From Lachnospiraceae bacterium UBA7199 (GTDB lineage Bacteria; Bacillota; Clostridia; Lachnospirales; Lachnospiraceae), in contig DKUR01000054.1 in the NCBI GenBank assembly GCA_002490775.1, forward strand, positions 39,650-103,649: a stretch of DNA of 64,000 nt. The letters run 5' to 3'. Under the pieces are notes generated by a model, which worked only from the letters and a program-made list of their open reading frames with translations, made no database searches and was not told where the DNA came from. How positions within the stretch are numbered: position 1 is the first letter of the stretch; each line of letters begins with the position of its first letter. The translations under genes and the position numbers were made by a program. Positions 35,252 to 44,579 of this stretch are shown here, one piece after another.

Positions 35252-35462
35252 TAAATGGCGAAGACGAAGTCAAGTAGTATGAATTATCGCTTCCAGAGAG
35301 CCGGGAGGGTGGAAATCCGGCAGAATGAATTCATATGAATAACACCTTTATCAGCTTAAATTCAAAAGAAATAAAAGAGACTGCTTGCAGTAAATCAGGT
35401 GGCACCGCGGATTATAGATTCGTCCTGAATTGATAAAGATTCAATTCAGGGCGTTTATTTGA
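35252..35462 (+). promoter_or_regulatory. T-box riboswitch upstream of aspS, apparent Asn (AAC) specifier
   Basis: The leader has a Stem I with the AGTAGTA specifier-loop motif (35274-35280), a stem TATGAAT/ATTCATA, and GAATAACACC on the 3' side (35337-35346) that places AAC in the usual specifier position. The conserved AGGTGGCACCGCGG T-box is at 35397-35410; its TGGC bulge would pair with a tRNA whose discriminator base is G, which fits Asn, Asp or Glu tRNA. The terminator is 35421-35431 with 35443-35453 followed by T-rich sequence. Uncharged tRNA would favour the antiterminator and switch on aspS. Confidence 0.9.
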
Positions 35463-35511
35463 CATAAAGGAATTAAAACAAACTTATTTTATAGAAGGAA
35501 GGGAAACCAAA

Positions 35512-37263
35512 ATGGAATTATCAACATTGTATCGTGAATGCACGTTAAACCAAATCTCCGAAAATGATATCGGAAAGGAAATGAAGGTTGCAGGGTGGGT
35601 AGAAAACATCCGTGATCATGGAGGGGTGTCCTTTATTGATTTGAGGGATATGTATGGGGTGCTCCAGATCGTTATGCGGGATACTTCACTGCTTAAGGGG
35701 ATTAACAAGGAAGACTGTATCAGTATAAGTGGTAAAATTGAAAAGCGTGATGAGGAGACCTATAATCCTAAGATTCCTACAGGAACCATTGAATTAGAAG
35801 CTCACAGTGTTGAAGTGTTAGGAAAGGTATACAGGCAGCTTCCCTTTGAGGTTGCAACTTCTAAGGAGATCAGGGAAGATTTGCGTTTAAAGTATCGTTT
35901 CCTTGATCTGAGAAACCGCAAGGTGATGGACAATATGATTTTCCGCTCCAATGTGATTCGATTCCTGCGTGAGAAAATGACGCAGATGGGATTTATGGAG
36001 ATTCAAACACCGATCCTGTGCGCATCTTCACCAGAAGGAGCAAGAGATTACATTGTACCTTCCAGACATTATAAAGGGAAATTTTATGCGCTGCCCCAGG
36101 CACCGCAGCAATATAAGCAGCTTTTGATGGTATCCGGCGTAGATAAGTATTTTCAGATTGCACCCTGCTTTAGAGATGAGGATGCAAGGGCCGACCGTTC
36201 TCCCGGTGAATTTTATCAGTTGGATTTTGAAATGAGCTTTGCAACCCAGGAGGATGTTTTTCGGGCAGGGGAAGAAGTACTGACAGCAGCTTTTGAAAAA
36301 TTTGCACCGGAAGGGTATGAAGTGACAAAGGCGCCTTACCCGGTGATTAGTTATAAGCAGGCAATGCTTGAGTTTGGTTCCGATAAGCCGGATCTGCGCA
36401 ATCCGCTGCGCATCATAGATCTGTCAGAGTTTTTTAACCGTTGTACCTTTAAGCCTTTCCAGAATAAGACCGTAAGAGCGATCAAAATTCATGGACATCA
36501 GTCCAAGGGCTTCCATGAAAAAATGTTAAAGTTCGCCACAGAAATCGGTATGGGCGGCTTGGGTTACTTAGAGGTTCAGGAGGATATGTCTTATAAGGGG
36601 CCTATTGATAAGTTTATTCCAGAGGATATGAAGGCAGAAATGAGAGAACTGGCAGGCCTGGAAAAGGAAGATACCATTTTCTTTATTGCAGATAAAGAGG
36701 AACGTGCTGCATCTTTTGCAGGGCAGATTCGAAATGAATTAGGCAGGCGCCTTGACATTTGTGAGAAAAATGCATACCGTTTTTGTTTTGTAAATGATTT
36801 CCCTATGTATGAAAGAGATGAGGAAACCAAGAAAATCGGATTTACCCACAATCCTTTCTCTATGCCTCAGGGCGGCCTGGATGCACTTAACAATATGGAT
36901 CCTTTGGAAATTCTGGCCTATCAGTATGATATTGTGTGCAATGGAGTAGAGCTATCCTCAGGTGCAGTTCGGAACCATAACCTTGATATTATGGTGAAAG
37001 CGTTTGAGATTGCAGGCTATGATGAAGAAGTATTGAAGCAGAAATTTGGTGCGCTTTATAATGCATTCCAGTTTGGTGCGCCTCCACATGCAGGCATGGC
37101 GCCGGGCGTAGACCGTATGATCATGCTGCTGCGCAATGAAGAAAATATCCGGGAAATTATACCCTTCCCAATGAGCGGAACTGCACAGGACTTAATGTGC
37201 GGTGCACCAAATGAGGTAACAGAACAGCAGCTTAGGGAAGTTCATATTAAAGTCAGACAGTAA
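35512..37263 (+). CDS. aspS: Aspartyl-tRNA synthetase, probably non-discriminating
   Basis: This 583-residue class II synthetase charges tRNA with aspartate. An OB anticodon-binding domain (about 10-105) precedes the catalytic core (about 140-560), with CFRDEDARADRSPGEFYQLD and the GMAPGVDRMIMLLR motif 3, interrupted by a GAD insert (about 285-410). His36 in NIRDHGGVS sits where discriminating bacterial enzymes have Leu (E. coli L30). That feature, and the Asn-type T-box, suggest it also aspartylates tRNA-Asn for later amidation. GGAAGGG precedes the ATG. No gatCAB genes are in the window. Confidence 0.93.
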   Translation: MELSTLYRECTLNQISENDIGKEMKVAGWVENIRDHGGVSFIDLRDMYGVLQIVMRDTSLLKGINKEDCISISGKIEKRDEETYNPKIPTGTIELEAHSVEVLGKVYRQLPFEVATSKEIREDLRLKYRFLDLRNRKVMDNMIFRSNVIRFLREKMTQMGFMEIQTPILCASSPEGARDYIVPSRHYKGKFYALPQAPQQYKQLLMVSGVDKYFQIAPCFRDEDARADRSPGEFYQLDFEMSFATQEDVFRAGEEVLTAAFEKFAPEGYEVTKAPYPVISYKQAMLEFGSDKPDLRNPLRIIDLSEFFNRCTFKPFQNKTVRAIKIHGHQSKGFHEKMLKFATEIGMGGLGYLEVQEDMSYKGPIDKFIPEDMKAEMRELAGLEKEDTIFFIADKEERAASFAGQIRNELGRRLDICEKNAYRFCFVNDFPMYERDEETKKIGFTHNPFSMPQGGLDALNNMDPLEILAYQYDIVCNGVELSSGAVRNHNLDIMVKAFEIAGYDEEVLKQKFGALYNAFQFGAPPHAGMAPGVDRMIMLLRNEENIREIIPFPMSGTAQDLMCGAPNEVTEQQLREVHIKVRQ

Positions 37264-37304
37264 ACAATGGTGCTGCATTTAGCGGGGCATTTGTTGTTAA
37301 ATAG

Positions 37305-37337
37305 AAAGTTCCTGCGGAAAATTGCAGGAACTTTTTC
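37305..37337 (+). terminator. Rho-independent terminator after aspS
   Basis: An 11-bp stem (37305-37315 with 37324-37334) and an 8-nt loop end in T residues. Confidence 0.88.
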
Positions 37338-37412
37338 ACCCCACATATAAGCAGACAGGCGGCTATATATAGGCGGATAAAGTGACAGTGGGAAAGGCAT
37401 GGTATTGATAAA

Positions 37413-38795
37413 ATGAAGTATCACAATGATATGAAAATATTTATTGTAGGCGGTGGGGAGATCGGAAGATCGCTTGCAGTACAGTTATCGCGTGATGGTT
37501 ACGAGCTTACAATGATTGATAAGGAAGAAAGTGTTGTCAGTAACATAAGCAATTCTGTAGATGCAATCAGTTATCAGGGAAATGGTGCATCTTATGCGGT
37601 CCTTAAAAATTTAAATGCCAGTGAGGCTGATATTTTTATTGCAGTGACCAATTCTGATGAATTGAATATTTTAAGCTGTTTTACGGCACACATGCTGGGG
37701 GCGAAACATACCATAGCCCGGATCAGAGACGTGGATTATGCAACACAAAATCGTTTTTATAAAAATGAGCTGGGACTTTCCATGATTATAAATCCAGAAC
37801 TTGCAACTGCTATGGAAATCTACAGGCTTCTTCGGTTTCCTTTGGCAACCCGGGTTGAGGTGTTTGCAGGCGGAAGAGCTGAATTGGTGGAAATGACGGT
37901 GGGGGAAAAGTCTCCTCTTGCTGATAAGTCCCTGATTGAAATTAATAAAAATATGGGAATCAATCTACTGATCTGTGCAATTGTTAGAAAAGGCGAGGTC
38001 TTTGTTCCAAAGGGAGATACAGTACTACAGATGGGTGATATCCTTTATCTGACAGGAGCAGCAGAGGAATTTCGAAAGTCATTTAAACAGTTAAAAATGC
38101 CGGTGAAGCCGCTGCAGTCAGTTATGATTGCAGGAGGGAGCCGCATTTCTCATTATCTTGCAGAGGTTCTTTTGCGCCAGGGAGCAAAGATTACAATCAT
38201 TGAAAAAAACAAGGATATGGCGGAAAAATTATCTACACTGGTTCCCAAAGCGGCTGTGATGTGTGATGATGCCCTTGCTTATTTTGATTCTATGTCAAAT
38301 ACGGATATTGCAAATACGGATGCATTTATTGCCATGACAGAAAATGATGAATATAATCTGGTGGCAGCCATGTATGCGGAGTCGCAGGGAATTAATAAGG
38401 TGGTATCACGTATTAATGCAAAATCCAGATTGAAGGTGCTGCCAGAAGGAAGCAGAATTTGTACGATTTCCAGAGAGGACGTTGCGGCAGACAGAATCTT
38501 AGGCTACAGTCGTTCTCTGTTAAATGCAGAGGACAATGATGCAGTGGAATCCTTATATCGGCTGATGGATGGCAAAATTGAATTTATAGAATTTAAGGTG
38601 GATGAAAACGTCAGAAATTTAAATATTCCGTTGAAGGATTTAGCGATGAGAAGAAATACGCTGCTTGGCTGTATTATCCGGGAAGGAAAGACGATTATTC
38701 CACGAGGGGATGACATGTTGCTTGCAGGAGATACAGTATTGGTGGTAACCATCAAAAGACAAATTGCGCGTCTGGAAGATATTTTTACAAAATAA
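37413..38795 (+). CDS. trkA: Trk-type potassium uptake regulatory subunit TrkA
   Basis: This 460-residue cytoplasmic protein has the duplicated layout of TrkA: nucleotide-binding domain with GGGEIGRSLA, TrkA_C, then a second nucleotide-binding domain with GGSRISHYLAE and a final TrkA_C. It gates the TrkH channel in response to nucleotide binding. The ATG at 37413 and one at 37431 are both possible; neither has a strong site. The trkH gene follows after 18 nt, so they form an operon. Confidence 0.94.
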   Translation: MKYHNDMKIFIVGGGEIGRSLAVQLSRDGYELTMIDKEESVVSNISNSVDAISYQGNGASYAVLKNLNASEADIFIAVTNSDELNILSCFTAHMLGAKHTIARIRDVDYATQNRFYKNELGLSMIINPELATAMEIYRLLRFPLATRVEVFAGGRAELVEMTVGEKSPLADKSLIEINKNMGINLLICAIVRKGEVFVPKGDTVLQMGDILYLTGAAEEFRKSFKQLKMPVKPLQSVMIAGGSRISHYLAEVLLRQGAKITIIEKNKDMAEKLSTLVPKAAVMCDDALAYFDSMSNTDIANTDAFIAMTENDEYNLVAAMYAESQGINKVVSRINAKSRLKVLPEGSRICTISREDVAADRILGYSRSLLNAEDNDAVESLYRLMDGKIEFIEFKVDENVRNLNIPLKDLAMRRNTLLGCIIREGKTIIPRGDDMLLAGDTVLVVTIKRQIARLEDIFTK

Positions 38796-38813
38796 CAGGA
38801 AGGCGTATTGATC

Positions 38814-40253
38814 ATGAATAAAAGGATAATTATTAATTTTATAGGTAAAATTATCTTGATTGAGGTAATGCTTATGATATTGCCTCTTTTGGTATCACTG
38901 CTTTATGGCGACGGAGATACTGCCGGTTTTTTATTTACAATGATTCCAGCAGGAATGATAGGCGGTCTTCTTATGAGGGTTAGACAAAAACAGGGAAGAA
39001 TGAACAGCCGGGACGGATACTTTATTGTTGCGGCGGCCTGGATTATTATTTCGCTGATTGGCGCAATGCCTCTTTATTTAAATGGCGGATTTCCCACTTA
39101 TTGGAATGCTTTATTTGAGATTGTCTCAGGATTTACCACTACAGGAGCTTCCATTTTAGCCAGACCGGAGGAACTGGGGCATGGTGTTTTGTTTTGGAGA
39201 AGCTTTACCCACTGGATTGGCGGCATGGGGGTATTGGTGTTTGTGCTTATGGTTATGCCTATGGAAAATGATAATTCCATGCACTTGGTGCGGGCGGAGG
39301 TGCCGGGCCCCACAGCAGGAAAGCTGGTGCCGAGAATGCGTACTACATCCATGATTTTATATGGGATTTATACAGCAATGACACTGATTTTGATTTTTTT
39401 GCTGGTATGCTTTGGAATGCCTGTTTTTGATAGTTTTTGTATTGCATTTGGGACAGCAGGCACAGGGGGATTTGCGGTTTCCAGTGCAGGAATAGCCGGT
39501 TATGGCAGCCTTGCAATTGAAGTGATATTAGGAGTGTTCATGCTTCTTTTTGGTATTAATTTTAGTGTCTATCATTTGATTATGCTGCGCAAATTTAAAG
39601 AAGCCTTTTGTATGGAAGAAGTAAAGGTATACTTATCAATCGTTTTTTTGTCGACCTTGGCGATTATGTTTAATATTGCAAAAATGGCCGGAGGATTTGG
39701 TCATGCACTGAGACAATCCTTTTTTCAGGTGGCAAGTATTATTACAACAACAGGATTTGCAACCGTTGATTTTGAATTGTGGCCGGAATTTTCCAAACAT
39801 ATACTGGTACTTTTAATGATCATTGGTGCCTGTGCAGGATCTACCGGAGGAGGAATGAAGATATCCAGGATGATCATTTTGACAAAATCCTTTGTGGCTG
39901 AGATCAGGCAGATTATTAATCCAAAAGAAATTATTACAGTCCGCTTAAATGATGCGGCGGTAGATAAAAAAACGCTTGATTCTACCAGAATTTACGTGGC
40001 AGCTTATATGATACTGCTCTGCCTGTTTACGCTTATTATTTCGCTTGATGGATTGGACTTTACCACTAATTTTACAGCAGTCATATCCTGCTTTAATAAT
40101 ATTGGCCCAGGGCTTGCCAAGGTAGGCCCAATGGCAAATTTTAGTGTTTATTCTGACTGGGCGCAGGTGGTGCTGTCAGCGGCGATGCTGACAGGAAGAT
40201 TGGAAATATTTCCAATGCTCCTTCTGTTTGCAAGGTCGGCTCATGACAGGTAA
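38814..40253 (+). CDS. trkH: TrkH family potassium channel/transporter
   Basis: This 479-residue membrane protein contains four pore-loop repeats. The selectivity-filter segments include FTTTGASIL, GTAGTGGFAVS, ITTTGFATVDFE and NNIGPGLAKVG. It forms the membrane pore that TrkA regulates. I chose the ATG at 38814, 10 nt after AGGAAGG; a TTG at 38808 is also possible. No third Trk gene is present, as is normal for Gram-positive bacteria. Confidence 0.94.
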   Translation: MNKRIIINFIGKIILIEVMLMILPLLVSLLYGDGDTAGFLFTMIPAGMIGGLLMRVRQKQGRMNSRDGYFIVAAAWIIISLIGAMPLYLNGGFPTYWNALFEIVSGFTTTGASILARPEELGHGVLFWRSFTHWIGGMGVLVFVLMVMPMENDNSMHLVRAEVPGPTAGKLVPRMRTTSMILYGIYTAMTLILIFLLVCFGMPVFDSFCIAFGTAGTGGFAVSSAGIAGYGSLAIEVILGVFMLLFGINFSVYHLIMLRKFKEAFCMEEVKVYLSIVFLSTLAIMFNIAKMAGGFGHALRQSFFQVASIITTTGFATVDFELWPEFSKHILVLLMIIGACAGSTGGGMKISRMIILTKSFVAEIRQIINPKEIITVRLNDAAVDKKTLDSTRIYVAAYMILLCLFTLIISLDGLDFTTNFTAVISCFNNIGPGLAKVGPMANFSVYSDWAQVVLSAAMLTGRLEIFPMLLLFARSAHDR

Positions 40254-40346
40254 AAAATTGCCTACGCCTATAATTATCTTTACATTATGAGGATTAGCAG
40301 ATACAATAAAGGAGTCACATAATAAAGCAATAAAAAGAAAGAGTGG

Positions 40347-40817
40347 ATGTTTGATATGCGTGATTCCATGAAGCAACTGGAAAAAATCAGAAGAATCATA
40401 CAAAAGATATGTGTACTGCTGGATTTGATAGCAGCAGTGCTGGTGTTAGTAGCGATTCTTCTTTCGATAGCAAGTATAGTCAGAGATATTACCGTTTTTC
40501 AAAGATTGTTAACGGATACCTCGGAATTTAAACGGTATCTGGAACAGATTTTTATGCTTGTAATAGGAATTGAATTTTTGGGTATGCTCTGTAGGCCCAG
40601 TTCGGAAAATGTAATTGAAGTTTTGATTTTTCTAGTAGCCCGTCATATGATTGTAGGGGATACTACACCATATCAGGATTTTGTGTCAGTTATAAGTGTA
40701 GCGCTTTTATGTATAATCCGTAGGTATTTAAGAGTTTCCGGAGAAAAACAGAAAGAAAAAATAGCGGAAAAGAACAAACAGTCTGATGAAGAAAATGAAG
40801 ATAATTTACAAAGTTAA
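40347..40817 (+). CDS. PsiE-like small membrane protein
   Basis: This 156-residue protein has four hydrophobic segments and a charged, Lys/Glu-rich C-terminal tail. The segment LVARHMIVGDTTPYQDF and the following helix ending in IRRYL resemble the phosphate-starvation-inducible PsiE family, whose function is unknown. The ATG at 40347 has GAGTGG directly upstream; a second ATG at 40356 is possible. It lies 93 nt after trkH and may be transcribed separately. Confidence 0.7.
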   Translation: MFDMRDSMKQLEKIRRIIQKICVLLDLIAAVLVLVAILLSIASIVRDITVFQRLLTDTSEFKRYLEQIFMLVIGIEFLGMLCRPSSENVIEVLIFLVARHMIVGDTTPYQDFVSVISVALLCIIRRYLRVSGEKQKEKIAEKNKQSDEENEDNLQS

Positions 40818-40850
40818 AGCATGATTTAATTTAGCAAAAGACATTGAGGA

Positions 40851-40881
40851 AACCCCTGCAGCTATATATGCCGCAGGGGTT
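40851..40881. terminator. Hairpin between convergent genes
   Basis: A 9-bp stem (AACCCCTGC, 40851-40859 with 40873-40881) lies between the PsiE-like gene and buk. The T-run is poor on both strands, so its efficiency is uncertain. Confidence 0.6.
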
Positions 40882-40934
40882 AAAAAATGGGATTCAAATA
40901 AAGATAATAGCATAATTAAAATAACTAATGATAT

Positions 40935-42002
40935 TTAATAGGTCATTGCCTGTTCTTCACCATTCATGACGCGAAGTGCACCTTGTGCCAGAGCAAGCAG
41001 TTCATCTTCTCCCGGGTAAACGGTGATAGGAGCGATAAATCCAACTCTTTCCTTTAAGCCGCTTACTACAACTTTATCATAGGCAATGCCGCCTGTAAAG
41101 ATAATTTGATCAACTTTTCCCTTTAAAACGCAGGACATAGAACCAATGTCTTTGGCAACCTGTAAAATAAAGGCTTCCCGAACTTCTGCTGCTTTTTCAT
41201 TTCCTTCTTCGGCCATTGCATCAACATCACGCATATCATTTGTGCCTACATAGGCATTGAAACCGCCATTGCCAACGACTTTTTTATAAACTTCTTTTTC
41301 GGTATATTTACCGGAGAAGCACATTTTGATCAGTGCACCGGAAGGAACTGCGCCTGCCCTTTCAGGAGAAAATGCACCATCACCATCTAAGGCATTAAAT
41401 ACGTCAATGACGCGTCCCTGTTCGTGAGCGCCTACGGAAACGCCGCCGCCCATATGAACTACAATAAGATTTAATGTGTTATAAGCTTTATTTTGCTCCT
41501 TTGCAAATCGTTTTGCAACAGCTTTTTGATTTAAAGCATGGAACACGCTGGTACGTGGCAGCTCAGGAATGCCGGAATATCTGGCGATAGGGATCAGTTC
41601 GTCCACTACTGTAGGATCAACTATATAAGAAGGGACACCTATGGAGTCGCCAATTTCTCTTGCAAGAATACCGCCTAAGTTTGAAGCATGAGGTCCCTGT
41701 ACACCAATTTTTAAGTCCCTTATCAGATCATCGCTTACCGGGTAAGTGCCGCTGGGAATGGGCTTTAACATACCGCCTCGACCTACTACGACCTGAAGAG
41801 ATTTGATATCAAAGTTTTTCTTTTCCAAAACATCAAGAATAATCTGTTTTCGAAAATCCTTCTGATCTACAATGGAATCATATTTTTCAATTTCTTCCGT
41901 AGGATGGCGAAGGGTTTCTTCAAATAAAAGGGTTTCATCTTCAAACACGCCGATTTTGGTGGAAGTGGAACCAGGATTGATGATTAAACTTTTAACAGCC
42001 AT
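40935..42002 (-). CDS. buk: Butyrate kinase
   Basis: This 355-residue ASKHA-fold kinase converts butyryl phosphate and ADP to butyrate and ATP, the energy-yielding end of butyrate fermentation. The N-terminal phosphate-binding motif [13 protein letters not shown] and [11 protein letters not shown] are diagnostic. Its gene follows ptb on the minus strand after 17 nt, forming the standard ptb-buk operon. Branched-chain acyl phosphates are also possible substrates in this family. Confidence 0.95.
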   Translation of the reverse strand: MAVKSLIINPGSTSTKIGVFEDETLLFEETLRHPTEEIEKYDSIVDQKDFRKQIILDVLEKKNFDIKSLQVVVGRGGMLKPIPSGTYPVSDDLIRDLKIGVQGPHASNLGGILAREIGDSIGVPSYIVDPTVVDELIPIARYSGIPELPRTSVFHALNQKAVAKRFAKEQNKAYNTLNLIVVHMGGGVSVGAHEQGRVIDVFNALDGDGAFSPERAGAVPSGALIKMCFSGKYTEKEVYKKVVGNGGFNAYVGTNDMRDVDAMAEEGNEKAAEVREAFILQVAKDIGSMSCVLKGKVDQIIFTGGIAYDKVVVSGLKERVGFIAPITVYPGEDELLALAQGALRVMNGEEQAMTY

Positions 42003-42019
42003 TTGCTTTCCTCCAATTA

Positions 42020-42940
42020 TTAATTATTTTTTGCCATAGCCTCAGCAACAACAGCGCCTAAAGCTATGGAATTTACCTTGGTCTCAAAATCATCAGAGCG
42101 GGAGGTTAAGATTACGGGAGCCTTGGTTCCTGTAAGAATATTTCCGTTGATGACTTTTGCAGTATGTACCAGACACTTGTAGACAAGATTACCTGCATGA
42201 ATGTCAGGGAAAAGCAGAATGTCCGCATCACCCTGAATGGCTCTGTCTGTAGCACCTTTATGTTTTGCAGCTTCCGGATCAATAGCAAGATCTAAGGACA
42301 AAGGACCATCAACGATGCATCCTGTAATCTTTCCATCTTTGTTCATCTGGGTGAGCTCTCCTGCTTCAACAGTGGCAGGCATTTTTGGATTAATTACTTC
42401 AACTGCTGCAAGAGGAGCTACCTTAGGATTTGTAATGCCGCAGGCTTCGGTAATTTCCAGCGTATTATGAATAATATTTACTTTATCTTCCAGTGTAGGA
42501 TAAGGAATAAATGCCACATCTGTAAGGAAAAGAAGGTGATCAATTCCTTCAATCTCAAATACGCAGACATGAGATAAAGGCTTGCCGGTACGGAGACCTA
42601 CTTCTTTATCCAGAACACTTTTTAAAAAGCCTTTGGTGTCAATCAACCCCTTCATGTACATGTCAGCCTTTCCTTCATGAACGAGTTTGACTGCAGTAAG
42701 AGCAGCCTGCGTGGTGTCTTCTACGTTGATAATTTCAAAACCGTTTAAATCAATGTTCATGGAAGAAGCAATTTCCCTGATTTTCTTTTCGTCGCCTACT
42801 AAGATCGCGTCAGCAATCTTTCTTTCTTTTGCAGCAGATACTGCTTCTAATACAGCAGAATCCTGCGCTACGGCTACCGCTACCTTTTTGGTGCCGCATT
42901 CATTAACCTTGGCAATTAAATCTGCGAATGTTTTACTCAT
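42020..42940 (-). CDS. ptb: Phosphate butyryltransferase
   Basis: This 306-residue enzyme of the phosphate acetyl/butyryltransferase family exchanges CoA for phosphate on butyryl-CoA, feeding butyrate kinase. Characteristic segments are [31 protein letters not shown] and [14 protein letters not shown]. The ATG at 42940 has a GGTGGAG site upstream. It is the first gene of ptb-buk and has its own promoter. Confidence 0.95.
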   Translation of the reverse strand: MSKTFADLIAKVNECGTKKVAVAVAQDSAVLEAVSAAKERKIADAILVGDEKKIREIASSMNIDLNGFEIINVEDTTQAALTAVKLVHEGKADMYMKGLIDTKGFLKSVLDKEVGLRTGKPLSHVCVFEIEGIDHLLFLTDVAFIPYPTLEDKVNIIHNTLEITEACGITNPKVAPLAAVEVINPKMPATVEAGELTQMNKDGKITGCIVDGPLSLDLAIDPEAAKHKGATDRAIQGDADILLFPDIHAGNLVYKCLVHTAKVINGNILTGTKAPVILTSRSDDFETKVNSIALGAVVAEAMAKNN

Positions 42941-42987
42941 TTGTCTCCACCTCGATATTGTTATAGATTAAAAACTACCTTGTTAAA

Positions 42988-43016
42988 ATAGTAACACTGT
43001 TTGGCAGAAAAATCAA
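42988..43016 (-). promoter_or_regulatory. Predicted sigma-A promoter of ptb-buk
   Basis: On the minus strand TTGATT (43011-43016) and TACTAT (42988-42993) are separated by 17 bp, about 48 nt before the ptb start. Confidence 0.6.
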
Positions 43017-43150
43017 TATTCCCATGCCATAACAGCAAATAATCAATCTGCCTGAACTGTCATGACAAATTATGAATGCCGGACTAGGCGTATGATAAAA
43101 TTTGTGCTAAAATAATGGATAAGTATATTAGCTTTAACGGAGGAACGATA

Positions 43151-44539
43151 ATGAGTGAAGAAAAGAAAATTCCATACAAAATTTATCTGGAAGAAAATGA
43201 AATGCCAGTCAGTTGGTACAATGTACGTGCTGACATGAAAAATAAACCAGCCCCGCTATTAAACCCTGCAACGCTGCAGCCTTTAACTTTTGAGGAGATG
43301 CGGGGAATTTTTTGTGATGAGTTATGTAAGCAGGAACTGGATGATAAGACGCCTTATATTGAAATACCGGAAGAAATCCGGAAATTTTATAAAATGTACC
43401 GTCCTTCACCATTGGTACGGGCATACTGTCTGGAGGAAAAACTCAATACACCTGCAAAAATTTATTATAAGTTTGAGGGAAACAACACCAGCGGAAGCCA
43501 TAAGCTGAATTCAGCAATTGCACAGGCTTATTATGCAAAAAAGCAGGGGCTTAAGGGAGTTACCACGGAAACAGGAGCAGGGCAGTGGGGAACAGCGCTT
43601 TCTATGGCATGTGCCTATTTAGGGCTTGACTGTCAGGTATATATGGTGAAGTGCTCTTATGAACAAAAACCTTTCAGAAGAGAGGTGATGAGAACTTATG
43701 GAGCAAATGTGACGCCATCCCCTTCTGATACAACAAATGTGGGACGTAAAATATTGGAAGAATTCCCCGGAACTACCGGAAGCCTTGGCTGTGCAATTTC
43801 CGAGGCAGTGGAAGCAGCTACCGCTCAGGAGGGATACCGCTATGTGCTTGGTTCCGTATTGACACAGGTATTACTTCATCAGTCCGTGATTGGCCTGGAG
43901 GCAAAGGCGGCTATGGATAAATATGGGATTAAGCCGGATGTGATTATTGGCTGCGCTGGCGGCGGCTCAAATTTAGGCGGTTTGATTTCACCTTTCATGG
44001 GAGAAAAGTTAAGGGGAGAGGCTGATTATCAGTTTATTGCAGTAGAACCGGCATCCTGTCCAAGCCTTACCAGAGGAAAATATGTTTATGATTTTTGCGA
44101 TACCGGAAAGGTTTGTCCTCTTGCCAAAATGTATACCTTGGGAAGTGGCTTTATTCCCGCAGCAAACCATGCAGGAGGGCTTCGCTATCATGGTATGAGT
44201 TCCGTGCTTTCCCAGCTATATCATGATGGATATATGGAGGCAGTCAGCGTAGAGCAGACTTCTGTGTTTAAGGCGGCAGAAGAGTTTGCAAGAGTGGAGG
44301 GTATTCTGCCGGCGCCGGAAAGCGCACATGCAATCAAGGTTGCCATTGACGAAGCGATGAAATGCAAGGAAACAGGGGAAGAAAAAACAATTTTGTTTGG
44401 TCTTACGGGCACAGGATATTTTGATATGGTGGCTTATGAGCGGTACAATAACGGGGAAATGTCTGATTATATACCTACAGACGAAGAACTGGCAAAAGGA
44501 CTTGCCGGAGTTCCTAAATTTCCTGGAAATGAAATTTAA
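43151..44539 (+). CDS. TrpB2-type tryptophan synthase beta-like protein
   Basis: This 462-residue PLP enzyme resembles the TrpB2 subfamily, which can act without TrpA. The PLP lysine is K118 in NNTSGSHKLNSA; TTETGAGQWGTAL and GCAGGGSNLGGL are also conserved. No trpA or other trp gene is adjacent, which fits a salvage role in joining indole with serine. I chose the ATG at 43151 because CGGAGG precedes it; an upstream ATG at 43115 would add 12 atypical residues. Confidence 0.92.
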   Translation: MSEEKKIPYKIYLEENEMPVSWYNVRADMKNKPAPLLNPATLQPLTFEEMRGIFCDELCKQELDDKTPYIEIPEEIRKFYKMYRPSPLVRAYCLEEKLNTPAKIYYKFEGNNTSGSHKLNSAIAQAYYAKKQGLKGVTTETGAGQWGTALSMACAYLGLDCQVYMVKCSYEQKPFRREVMRTYGANVTPSPSDTTNVGRKILEEFPGTTGSLGCAISEAVEAATAQEGYRYVLGSVLTQVLLHQSVIGLEAKAAMDKYGIKPDVIIGCAGGGSNLGGLISPFMGEKLRGEADYQFIAVEPASCPSLTRGKYVYDFCDTGKVCPLAKMYTLGSGFIPAANHAGGLRYHGMSSVLSQLYHDGYMEAVSVEQTSVFKAAEEFARVEGILPAPESAHAIKVAIDEAMKCKETGEEKTILFGLTGTGYFDMVAYERYNNGEMSDYIPTDEELAKGLAGVPKFPGNEI

Positions 44540-44579
44540 ATTATTATATTAGTGCCTTTGGGGACAGATAGGGGGGCTT

